A DNA stretch of 64,000 nt from assembly GCA_022414725.1 (NCBI GenBank), contig CM039464.1:29913358-29977357 (forward strand), read 5' to 3'. A program made the position numbers and the translations under genes. This document shows, one piece after another, positions 44,863 to 54,287 of the stretch. Source of the DNA: Microglena sp. YARC. Lineage: Eukaryota > Chlorophyta > Chlorophyceae > Chlamydomonadales > Chlamydomonadaceae. Within the stretch, counting starts at the first letter, position 1; each line of letters starts with the position of its first letter. The notes below the pieces were generated by a model that was not told the DNA's origin, made no database searches, and saw only the letters and a list, made by a program, of their open reading frames with translations.

Positions 44863-45289
44863 CTTAGACCCCCTGGGTTTGTGAAGCGGCTTCTCTTGGG
44901 TCAACAATGGCCTGCCTATTATAATGAAATGTATGTCATCATCCCATCATGGAATCTTGGTTTGCTTTTTAATTTGCTAGTTGAATAAGCTCTTATCAAG
45001 TGGCTATGGTGTCGAGAGGCCACATTGCTGGCTAGAGCTATGTAACCAAGTCCAAGCTTTCCTTCCTTTGATCCTATCCCGGGACTTGGGAAGCAGCTCT
45101 GAATCCTGCACAGAAGGTTGAGCAGGAGATGGCGTGTGGAGCGGGCTTGTCTTGGGTCAACTATGTCCTGTCCATGGCAATCAAAATGGAAATGAAACTT
45201 GCTCTAAGCTTGTGTACGTTCCAATAACGTAGGTAGCCATTTCCCGTCATATTGGATTATTTTGACATTTGCTTAAGCTCTTTTTGCAG

Positions 45290-45700
45290 TCCCGTACTCT
45301 CGACTTCAACTTGAACTTGGTTACATACCGGTAGCTTCAGCCAGCAATTTGGCTGCTCGATGTCTTCAGCTGTAAAAAAACAAAACCTGGAAAAATGTAA
45401 AGGCGAACAAATCGTGTTTTGTATTCTCGTGTTATCACACACGCCCCATACATCCGTAAATCGGGTTTTTCAGTGCTTTTTCTTTGTAAGCCCTTCCTAT
45501 ACGGTTGGGCAAGTCCCTTTAGCCTATTTGGCCTACCCCTGGACTGTAACATACACGCGTACATTGGGTGACACAAAAAAGGCAAATGCACGGAGGGTGT
45601 GCCTACAGGCTTGGCCTGAAGACAGCCGTCTCCTGCCGAAGACGGCGAGCAGCCAAATTGCTGGCTGGGGCCATGTAACAAAGTTCAAGTTCAATTCCAT
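45290..45700. repeat. Imperfect inverted repeat (CAGCAATTTGGCTGCTCG arms)
   Basis: Left arm about 45296-45368 (CTTCAACTTGAACTTGGTTA, CAGCCAGCAATTTGGCTGCT) and right arm about 45640-45700 in inverse orientation. A related direct copy lies near 45010-45060. The arms enclose a family B copy. Confidence 0.7.
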
Positions 45701-45957
45701 GCTTGGACAGGGTGTGGAAATTGGAAACAGGGATACAAACATTTCCACTTCAAGGGTAGTTCCCTTCAGTTTCTGGACAATAAACTGCGTAGATGAAGTG
45801 TTAGCCTTAATGCTTGTAGTATGTTGTTACAGTCAAGGGGTAGACCAGATAGGCTACAGGGACTTGCCCAACCGGGACAGGAGGGGGTAAAACGAGAAAG
45901 CACTGATGAACTGAACCCCAAACGATCGTTTTGCCGACGGGGGCCCTGAGTTCGTGC
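45463..45957. mobile_element. Two family B copies in inverted orientation
   Basis: A plus-strand copy at about 45463-45556 (CAGTGCTTTTTCTTTGTAAG, GTTGGGCAAGTCCCTTTAGC, CTACCCCTGGACTGTAACAT) and a minus-strand full-length copy at about 45829-45957 (starting CACGAACTCAGGGCCCCCGT on the minus strand) flank about 270 bp. Together with the nested inverted repeat above, this could be a composite foldback element. Confidence 0.65.
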
Positions 45958-45964
45958 CGTTTTT

Positions 45965-46215
45965 TAATCCCTACTCTTGGGTAACCGGCATTTAATAACT
46001 ACTCTTGGGTAACCTGTATTTAACAACTTCTCTTAGGCAACCGGTATTTAATAACTGCTGTTGAGTAACCGGTATTTTATAACTCCTCTTGGGTAACCGG
46101 TACTTAATAACTCCTCTTGGGTAACCGGTATTTAGTAACCACTCTTGGGTAAACGGTATTTAATAACTACTCTTGTGTAACCAGTATTTAATAACTCCTC
46201 TTGGGTAACCGGCAT
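45965..46215 (+). repeat. About 30-bp tandem array
   Basis: Nine units of TAACCGGTATTTAATAACTC and CTCTTGGG. It lies next to the TMEM230 last-exon array, whose units also contain GGGTAACCGGCATGG, so it may be an amplified piece of that array. Confidence 0.85.
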
Positions 46216-46434
46216 GGGTGCTGCTGCTGCTGCTGATCCAATAACCTGGAGCCCTAAACCCTTCGGGTAACAATATAAATACTACAATTTGAGTATACTC
46301 CCGAAACTGAATCCAGGGCAGGGTATCCCTTCATTGCGTAGTAGGCTGCTCGACAGTGGTAGTAGCCTGGGTAAATGGCATGGCTGCTGCTGCTCCAATA
46401 GTTTGGAAGATATATAGATATATAGGACCGGCGT

Positions 46435-46575
46435 ATCATATGATGTTGACCAAAGGCGGGTATGATATCATATGATAACATACAAATTGCATCATATGAT
46501 ATTGTATATGAATGGTAACCTTGGCCTAGTCACACTTCCGGCATCATATGATATCATATGATGACATGATATCAT
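46435..46575. repeat. Cluster of ATCATATGAT palindromes
   Basis: ATCATATGAT or close variants occur about five times in 140 bp, including the longer palindrome ATCATATGATATCATATGAT at about 46543-46562. No known site was recognised. Confidence 0.8.
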
Positions 46576-46984
46576 ACAATATTATATTGCCGTTCCCTAT
46601 ATATAATATATATATATATATAGCCTGGAGGCACTGCCACATTAGGCCATTGACTAAGAGAAATTGTCTTGTAATTATGAAAGCCCTGGAGAATTTCTGG
46701 AATGTTCAATCTCGTTTTTCTTTCAGCAAAACTGTAATCGTGCCCAAATTGAGCAGAACAATTATTAATGTTTTCATTTCCCCAAAGTGCAGACCCAGGA
46801 ATCGGACTTGATCGATTATTAATGTTTTGTCCAAAAACCTTGGGAAAACACTGCCTGGGGCCCTATTACAACTTGAGTATACTCTCAGAGTTATACCCGG
46901 GGAACCCCTTCAATGCGTAGTAGCCTGGGTAACTGGCATGGCTGCTGCTGCTGCTGCTGCTCCAATAACTTGGGTATACTCCCG

Positions 46985-47175
46985 AAGCTGAAATCCCGTT
47001 TCGAAGACTGGCTCAATGGTAGAGCACGTCGAAACAAGAAGGTGCGGGGTTTGGTGCGCTGAAGTGTTCGCGGTCGCTGTCAACCACCATGGTAGATTTG
47101 ACCAGGTAAAACAGCAGCCCGTTCTCTACCGCCATAAGACGGGGCTCCCTTAATACGACGCCCCACCAGGCGTTA
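46985..47175 (+). mobile_element. SINE-like insertion with a tRNA A-box-like motif
   Basis: TGGCTCAATGGTAGAGC at about 47008 fits a tRNA A box. AAGGTGCGGGGTTTGGTGCG and GGGCTCCCTTAATACGACGC resemble parts of the 4266-4480 segment. It interrupts the TMEM230 last-exon array between two copies. A degenerate B box prevents a firm call. Confidence 0.45.
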
Positions 47176-48244
47176 TCATTACTTTTTCCTGTAGCTGAAT
47201 CCAGGGTACCCCTTCATTGCATAGTAGGCTATCCGGCAGTGGTAGCAGCCTGGGTGACCGGCATGGGTGGTGGTGGTGGTGGTACTGCTGCTCCAATAAC
47301 TTGGAGCCCTATTACAACTTGGGTACAGACTCGAAGCTAAATCCAGGGTACCCCTTCATTGCGCAGTAGGCTATCTGACAGTGGTTACAGTCTGGATAAC
47401 CGGCATGGGTGGTGGTGGTGGTGCTGCTGCTGCTTCTCCAATAACTTGGAGCCCTATTACAACTTGGGTGTAGACTCGAAGCTAAATTCAGGTGACCCCT
47501 TCATTGCGCAGTAGGCTTTTCCACAGTGGTAACAGCCTGGGTAACCGGCATGGGTGGTGGTGGTGGCGGTGGTGCTGCTGCTGCTGCTGCTGCTGCTCCA
47601 ATAACTTCGAGCCCTGTTACAACTTGGGTACTGACTCGAAGCTAAATCCAGGGTACCTCTTCATTGCGTAGTAGGCTACCTGACAGTGGTAATAGCCTGG
47701 GTAACCGGCATGGGTGGTGGTGGTGGTGGTGGTGGTGGTGCTGCTGCCACAATAACTTGGAGCCCTACTACAACTTGGGTGTAGACTCGAAGCTAAATCC
47801 AGGTTACCCCATCATTGCGCAGTAGGCTTTTCCACAGTGGCAACAGCCTGGGTAACCGGCATGGGTGGTGGTGGTGGTGCTGCTGCTGCTGCTGCTAGTA
47901 CTCCAATAACTTGGAGCCCTATTACAACTTGGGTACTGCCTCAAAGCTAAATCCAGGGTACCTCTTCATTGCGTAGTAGGCTACCTGACAGTGGTAATAG
48001 CCTGGGTAACCGGCATGGGTGGTGCTGGTGGTGGTGGTGGTGGTGGTGGTGGTGCTGCTGCTGCTGCTGCCACAATAACGTAGAGCCCTACTACAACTTG
48101 GGTATAGACTCGAAGCTAAATCCAGGTTACCCCATCATTGCGCAGTAGGCTTTTCCACAGTGGTAACAGCCTGGGTAACCGGCATGGGTGGTGCTGGTGG
48201 TGGTGGTGCTGCTGCTGCTAGTACTCCAATAACTTGGAGCCCTA

Positions 48245-49928
48245 TTACAACTTGGGTATAGACTCAAAGCTAAATCCAGGGTACCCCTTCATTGCGTAGT
48301 AGGCGATCCGACAGTGGTAGTAACCTGGGTAGCACATGGAGGCGCATGTCAGAGAGAAGGAGCAGGAGGGAGTGAAGTGGTGAGTGAGTGAGTGAGTGAG
48401 TGAGTGAGTGAGTGAGGTGGGGAGGAAGACACAATTCTGATAACAACAATCATTATTATCATCACCACCATCATCCGGTTATCCGACAGTGGTAGTAGCC
48501 TGGATAACAACAGGGAGGCGCATGTCAGGGAGACGAATAATAAAAGCTGTATACAAGTAGTTATTTACTTATATTTGTATACACTCATATATTTATATAC
48601 TAGACCAACTGGCACTTAATGGCTCCCTTAGATTGGCTCTGCGCTTATCAGTCGACACGCTTTCTGGTCATGATTTTTTTTTCCTTCTTTCCAGATTTGG
48701 ACAGGCTCAACTAGCCAAATTTGTTTCTAGAGTTGATATGTGATGCCAATGCAATTAGCAACACAGCAATACCTTTTGACCCATGTAACATTATTTTCTC
48801 CAGAAGTGCAAGAAATACTCATGCATTTTATACATATACGGCTTACAAATATACATTATACGACTTATACAAATCTGAATATTTGATTGCTTCCCAACCC
48901 TAATTATTTCCCATCATCAGCCCTCATTGTACTTAGCCCTTCCTGATAAGACGGAGCAAAAACCACCACCACCACCCACCACCACCACCACCCACCACCA
49001 CCACCACCACCACCCACCACCACTACCACCACCACCACCACCACCACCCACCACCACCACTACCACCACCACCACCCACCACCACCACCACCACCATAAC
49101 CTGCCACCACCCGCACCTGGGATAAAAGTGATGAAGCCCAAGAACATGAAACCAAACTCCTGCGGGATGTTTGAAAGTGTGGCATGATCAGATCTGGATG
49201 TTTGAAAGTGTGGCATGATCAGATCTGGATGTTTGAAAGTGTGGCATGATCAGATCTGGATGTTTGAAAGTGTGGCATGATCAGATCTGGATGTTTGAAA
49301 GTGTGGCATGATCAGATCTGGATGTCTGAAAGTGTAGCATGATCAGATCAGATCTGCGGGATGTTTGAAGGTGTGGCATGATCAGAGCTGTGTTCGAGGA
49401 CACGTGTCTTTGGCAGTGTGGCAAGATCAAATCTGTGTTCAAGGGCAAGGCTCAGTGCAGCGAAATACAAACAACAATGTATGTTTTAAATGGACAGGTG
49501 TAAAAGTGCAATGTGACATGTGTGAACGTACATCATTGTGACATGTGTGGACGTACATCATTGCGTCATGTGTGGAAGTACATAATTCTGACATGCGTGG
49601 AAGTACATCATTGTGATATGTGTGGAAGTGCATCATTGTGAAATATGTAAACGTACATCATTGTCCAGTTTGTATAAACAAAACATACAAAAATCATCCA
49701 TTCACGCACACGCAAACAAACAGGATATCAGTCCACCTGCAGGGTGTGGTGAAACATGTGCCAGTGAACATACAGACCACAAACAATCCCCCCCCACACA
49801 CACCCCACACACACACAAACACACACACACCCCCACACACACCCCCCACACACAAACACACACACTAAGGCAGGCATACACACCCGGACACAAACCCAGA
49901 CACACACTCCCCAACGCACACACACACA

Positions 49929-49978
<50 letters not shown>

Positions 49979-50774
49979 AACACACACAAAAACAGGACAG
50001 CACTCCTCCTGCAGACAGTGATCAGCCTGGATGCTGACATAAAAACCCACCGACTCCGAAACCACCCAACCCACCCAAACCCAAGCCCCAAAATGTTATC
50101 AATCCAATTCAACCACGGACACCTTCCACATGTTCCTTTCCCAATGTTTATTGAGTTATATGGAGCCAAGCCACAACAAAGCAGAAAATTTTGAACACCT
50201 ACCGCTTGCTCTTTCCCCAATATTTATTGAGTCACGTGGAGCCAAGCCACGACAAAACAGAATATCCCAAACACCTACCGCTTGCTCTTTCCCCAATATT
50301 TATTGAGTCACATGGAGCAAAGCCACGACAAAACAGAATATCCCAAACACCTACTGCTTGCTCTTTCCCCAATATTTATTGAGTCACGTGGAGCCAAGCC
50401 ACGACAAAACAGAATATCCCAAACATCTACCGCTTGCTCTTTCCCCAATATTTATTGAGTCACGTGGAGCCAAGCCACGACAAAACAGAATATCCCAAAC
50501 ACCTACCGCTTGCTCTTTCCCCAATATTTATTGAGTCACGTGGAGCCAAGCCACCACAAAACAGAATATCCCAAACACCTACTGCTTGCTCTTTCCCCAA
50601 TATTTCTTGAGTCACGTGGAGCCAAGCCACGACAAAGCAGAATATCCCAAACACCATGAGGAAAATTGCCAGGGCAATGGCGCCCCATGGCACTTGATTC
50701 TTGAAGTCTGTCGTGTCCCAGTCAAAGTCATCCAACTGGGATCAGGGAGAGGCAAGTGGGTGGGGATTCAGTGC

Positions 50775-50821
<47 letters not shown>

Positions 50822-50879
50822 GTGTGTGTGTGTGTGGTGTGGTGTGTGTGTGTGCGTGTTTGTGTGTGGTGTGTGTGTG

Positions 50880-50910
<31 letters not shown>

Positions 50911-51654
50911 TGAAGGCTGATATACCATGCACCCATACCCAAGGTGCGAGGCAACACCCATATAATTGCATTCTGTACTCAAGAGTGGTGCAGGAGTGTT
51001 TATACTACCCATGTTTACCCCACATGCATAAAGGTGGTAGTCTGAAGGCTGATAGACCATGCACCCATACCAAAGGTACGAGTCTACGGACATATGCATT
51101 GCATTCTGTAATTAGGAGTGTGGAGTGGTAGTGTATATACTACCCATGTTTACCCCACATGCATAAGAAGGCGGAAGGCTGTTCGACACATGCACATTTT
51201 CCCAAGGCAGGAGATAGGTAGGGAAACTCGGGCTGTGGTGAGAGTTGGTTTGGGTTGTGGTGACGTGGCTTGGGTTGTGGGGACTTGGGTTTGGGAGTCC
51301 GGTTGGGTTGTGGTGGAGTGGCTTGGGTTATGGAGACTTGAGTTGGGGAGTTGGGTCGGGTTGGGTTGGGTTGGGGGGATGTGGCTTGGGTTGAGGAGAC
51401 TTGGGTTGGGTTGTGGTGGCGTGGCTTGGGTTGTGGAGACTTGAGTTAGGGAGTTGAATTGGATTGGTGAGTTGGGGATAGTTAGAGACGTAGTCTGGCC
51501 TGGCCTGGTCTGTCTTTGACAATCTCGTGGAATCGAGCCTCGATACCTTATATTCCGACTTCTTATTGCTGCTACTAGTCCCAGCCTTATTTGTCGCACT
51601 GTCGTCCTGCGTTTTCACTTTTTCGTAATGCACCCGAGATCTGAGCTCGCTCAT
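48245..51654 (-). CDS. TMEM230: TMEM230-like membrane protein (complete, four exons)
   Basis: Minus-strand exons are 51654-51547, 50735-50583, 49159-49117 and 48324-48245; phases 0, 0, 1 fit exactly. Donors are GTATCG, GTAGGT and GTGCGG; acceptors end ATCCCAG, CCCGCAG and ACCCAG. The product has 127 residues, the usual size of the family. A hydrophilic N-terminus ([12 protein letters not shown]) is followed by [20 protein letters not shown], the first membrane segment. Then come [16 protein letters not shown], the second, and the conserved [19 protein letters not shown] end. TMEM230/DUF872 proteins are small two-span membrane proteins linked to vesicle trafficking; the GFSF end looks more plant-like than animal. 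Family membership is clear from sequence, and function here is inferred. Every intron carries exon-edge arrays; which last-exon copy is used is unproven. Confidence 0.9.
48330..48905. other. Third TMEM230 intron, proximal part
   Basis: GTGAGTGAGTGA run at about 48382-48417. A 30-bp fragment of the last exon (minus strand, TACTACCACTGTCGGATAAC) lies at about 48478-48507 after TATCCAG. The rest is unique AT-rich DNA. No other gene was seen. Confidence 0.6.
48950..49400 (-). repeat. (CCA)n tract and 31-bp array around TMEM230 exon 3
   Basis: CCACCACCACCC fills 48961-49100 on the donor side of the 43-bp exon 3. On the acceptor side a 31-bp unit (GATCAGATCTGGATGTTTGA and AAGTGTGGCAT) repeats about six times (49160-49400). 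On the minus strand each unit ends CATCCAG, a pseudo-acceptor resembling the real CATCCCGCAG. Confidence 0.9.
49490..49670 (+). repeat. About 33-bp degenerate repeats
   Basis: GTACATCATTGTGACATGTG and TGGAAGTACATC repeat about five times inside TMEM230 intron 2. Confidence 0.8.
49785..49990 (+). repeat. (CA)n microsatellite
   Basis: ACACACAC with AAACAC and CCCC interruptions, in TMEM230 intron 2. Confidence 0.95.
50140..50600 (-). repeat. 76-bp array of the TMEM230 exon-2 donor end
   Basis: Six units downstream of exon 2 repeat its last ~68 bp plus the GTAGGTG donor. On the minus strand they run TTTGGGATATTCTGTTTTGT, CGTGGCTTGGCTCCACGTGA, CTCAATAAATATTGG. The genuine exon reads CTCAAGAAATATTGG, so it stays open ([11 protein letters not shown]). 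The copies have CAA-TAA and stop at once. The one position that separates the real exon from its copies is therefore the one that matters for translation. Confidence 0.9.
50775..50910 (+). repeat. (TG)n followed by poly-G
   Basis: TGTGTG to about 50880, then about 29 G. It lies in TMEM230 intron 1, close upstream of exon 2 on the minus strand. Confidence 0.95.
50930..51180 (+). repeat. About 110-120 bp direct repeats
   Basis: GCATTCTGTACTCAAGAGTG, TACCCATGTTTACCCCACAT and GGCTGATAGACCATGCACCC recur two to three times in TMEM230 intron 1. Confidence 0.75.
51235..51470 (+). repeat. GGGTTGTGGTGGCGTGGCTT minisatellite
   Basis: Units of about 36-40 bp with GGCTTGGGTTGTGGAGACTT, directly on the donor side of TMEM230 exon 1. 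Confidence 0.85.
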
Positions 51655-51984
51655 ATTGCCAGGTCGATCTGCGCAGCTGCCCTGGGTGTAGGTATAAGGA
51701 ACGACGGCTCAATTGATGGAGTAGATGGTGTGGGAACGGATAGGAGCGGCAGGTGTCGGGGGGTAGTTGGATGCGAGATAGCGAATTGGATTCTACGTTC
51801 TAGTAGCGAGACGAGATAGGTGCACCACCAAGCCCGACCAGGCCCAACTTAACTGCAGTCGCTGAGCCGGGGGGGCGGGGCGGGTGGGGGGGGGGGGGGG
51901 GGGTGGGGGGTGGGGGGGGGCAGTGCTATAGCTTTATGGGTGGGGCTAGTTGACTACCTTGGTGGTGTGTGGGGTGTGTGGGGG

Positions 51985-52030
51985 GGGGGAGATACCGACC
52001 CTCGACCAAACGAACATTCACCACCACCCC
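51985..52030 (+). mobile_element. Dispersed repeat family D, copy 1
   Basis: GAGATACCGACCCTCGACCA and AACGAACATTCACCACCACC. Related copies occur at about 52885-52920 and 53588-53628, with a short form at about 53068-53100. Confidence 0.65.
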
Positions 52031-52473
52031 TATTGGCCACGTCAGACAAGCTCCCTGCCATGGTCGTCAGAGGCGGAGCCAAGGAGACATAAATAGACAA
52101 CCATATGGGTGTACAAGTACTACTGTACAAGTGTACTGGTACATATGTTCTCGCCTTCAGGAGTCCTAACCGTCTGTATACAATTGTATCCCCCCTTGCA
52201 ATTCCAGAAACCAGGGAGTCTCCGGAAATCAGAATTCGAATCCAGGAGTCCAGTATGTCAGAGTTGTGAAGACAATTGATATACTAAGCTCTTCCACTTT
52301 GGGATAGAATCGGATTGTTCACCTTACCTGAACACAGATCAAATACCTACTAAAATGGGTCATTTCCTACATAGGGATCCTAATTTGACGTACGATGGCC
52401 ATGCCTGACATTCTATGTTCCCCTGGCTGCTGGTTCGTGCCGAGAGACCCAACTCCTTGGATTGGATCATGTT

Positions 52474-52681
52474 CAGGGTGCTACATGACCCGCGCTAGCG
52501 CAGAAGGTTTTGGAGCCCGACTGCGCGATTGACTCAATTTTGTAAACCCTCTCTGGGCGCAGCGCGCAGATTTCCGTTTTCGTTTGAGTCAAATGTGCAA
52601 CCCAAAAGGCCAAAAGGAGGCAGTTGCGCCAAAAGCGCAACCCAAAATGAAAAAATGTTACATTTTAAATGTAGTACCCTG
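52474..52681. mobile_element. Second hAT-like short element
   Basis: A 208-bp segment with 13-bp inverted ends (CAGGGTGCTACAT / ATGTAGTACCCTG, one mismatch). The interior is related to 12226-12424: both have GAGCCC-ACTGCGCG and then TGGGCGCAGC, plus GCGC hairpins. The flanking 8 bp (ATCATGTT / CTTACATT) agree poorly, so the target duplication is decayed or absent. There is no coding capacity. Confidence 0.75.
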
Positions 52682-52884
52682 CTTACATTTGTTTGGCTTT
52701 TTTTATAGTTGTGAAAGGACTTTCACCCCAGGAGGTGGGTTTCCTGACACAAACCAGCGACACGGAGGATTCAGTTCGAATGGTGGTGCCCCTCCTACAA
52801 TATGCAAAGTAGGCGCTCTTAGGGCCTACTAGGTGCCTACTAGTAGTAGTCATGTAGTCCCGCACGCGCCGTCGTGGTTCAGAA

Positions 52885-53027
52885 ACCGACCCTCAACCAA
52901 ACGAACATTCACCACAACCCAAGTAGTACACTGTCAAAATCCTCATCCCCCATTCCCACAGTATATTCCCAGCGGGAGTTGGCAAAAAACAGAAGTGCCA
53001 GGTCCAAGCCCCCAAATGTTGAAGCCA

Positions 53028-53064
<37 letters not shown>

Positions 53065-53115
53065 CTCGAGAGATACCGACCCACGAACATACGAACATAG
53101 TTGCATGTTTGTCGG
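52885..53115 (+). mobile_element. Family D copy 2, poly-G run, family D fragment
   Basis: ACCGACCCTCAACCAAACGA at about 52889, a run of about 35 G at 53029-53063, then AGATACCGACCCACGAACAT. Confidence 0.6.
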
Positions 53116-53194
53116 GCAACTCTGGGCTGCTCAATTCTTAACGTCTCCCAATTCCAAGCCCCCCCCTAACACGTAGCTAGTAGCTAAGAGCTAT

Positions 53195-53310
53195 TGAAAT
53201 TGAAATTGAAATTGTTACATCCGTGTAGAACCGTTACTCACAGGACGTGAAGTTAAGGACACCATAGCGTAAGCCGGAGCTAGCTATAGTCACCGTAGCT
53301 AAGAGCTACA
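53195..53310 (+). mobile_element. Dispersed repeat family C, copy 3
   Basis: (GAAATT)n, GTTACATCCGTGTAGAACCG, TTAAGGACACCATAGCGTAA, AGCTAGCTATAGTCACCG. Nearly identical to copy 1. Confidence 0.85.
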
Positions 53311-53579
53311 GCTATTGTACTAGTTAACAGAGGTTTGCAGTAATGTACCGCAGATGTACCGTATCTCTTTTTTATATAATTTGAGAAGAGCATTTTCCTT
53401 ATGTTCGGAGGAGTTTGTCCATGTGACAGGTCGTGCCATTACATTATTCTACAGAAGGAAGTAAGCACCCTTAGGTCGGAATTAGGGTTGTTCAGGGGGA
53501 CCCCAAAATCTGCTTCTCAAGACGCAGCCTGTTTCAAAATCTGCAGGGCTGTCAATGTCGTAAGATATCGATATCGTAC

Positions 53580-54287
53580 AGCCTTTTTTGAGATACCGAC
53601 CCTCAACCAAGCGAACATTCACCACTACCACGGCCGACTAAAGACGATGTTTCGACACAATCGTTTTACGGCTCAAATTCAAAAATTACAATACAGCAGT
53701 CGCCAAATAGGCTTGCGGAACGTGCAACCATTAGACTTTGCACCCTTTGGCTGGTGCAATTTCAGGTCGTTTTTGGCCTTATAAAATCGCACCACAAACC
53801 GCTAGTTTTACGACCAAGGTCTTGGTAGACTCGCACTGAGCATCTCTAGTTTTGCACCAGCTACCCCTCTGTCTGCACACCATATAGAGAGCCAGTGGGG
53901 GGGAGTGTGGAAAAGTTTCAGGGCCTTAGCAGGCCTTTGAAAACGTTTTGTAATGACGGACTAGGCTTGGCCTGGGCAAATTTTCCAGAGGTTGAAGCAA
54001 ATGGCCAAATAATGCAGTAGCACCTATTCAAACTATTCGAATCATGCAAATACTCAAATTATGCTTTGGTTTATTTGAACAACGGTATTGAATACATTTG
54101 TTGAATATAATTACTTTTACTGCTGGAGACAGCAATTAGCAAAACATATGACTGGACTAATGGAGCCATGTAATCCAGTTCAAATAGTATTGGTAGATAG
54201 GTAGTACATGTGGGTATCCAGCTCAGGCTGGTTGGTTCGGTATAATCCATCAACCTGACAGGTCTGCTATTCGAGCTCTTGCCAGGT
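53580..54287. other. Family D copy 3 and unique spacer
   Basis: GAGATACCGACCCTCAACCA at 53589, then unique DNA. An open stretch to 53784 has no recognisable motif. About 54118-54190 weakly resembles the GCAATT/GCCATGTAA sequences near 45650. No gene is called downstream of the LRR gene stop. Confidence 0.45.

Larger units (their letters stand above)
46240..48235 (-). pseudogene. Nine-copy tandem array of the TMEM230 last exon
   Basis: On the minus strand each unit (mostly 145-170 bp) has a CAG/CCA trinucleotide tract, CCGGTTACCCAG as acceptor, then an exon encoding [20 protein letters not shown] and a short end with stop. Exon starts lie at about 48170, 48001, 47847, 47696, 47536, 47391, 47249, 46924 and 46366. 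Copies alternate between two types. Type A reads HCQVAYYAMKRYPGFSFE. Type B reads HCGKAYCAM, and in two copies (47847, 48170) stops early at GGG-TAA. The 46924 copy has an in-frame deletion and the 46366 copy a frameshift. All lie downstream of the intact copy at 48324. Confidence 0.92.

Noticed and set aside
45360..45890. 176-codon plus-strand frame
   Set aside because: It runs across family B copies and an inverted repeat, with no recognisable protein feature.
48917..49216. 99-codon minus-strand frame ending in Trp/Val/Gly repeats
   Set aside because: Only the 43-bp TMEM230 exon 3 within it is real; the rest is read-through of a CCA tract.
53400..53784. 127-codon plus-strand frame
   Set aside because: It overlaps a family D repeat and shows no domain; no splice support.
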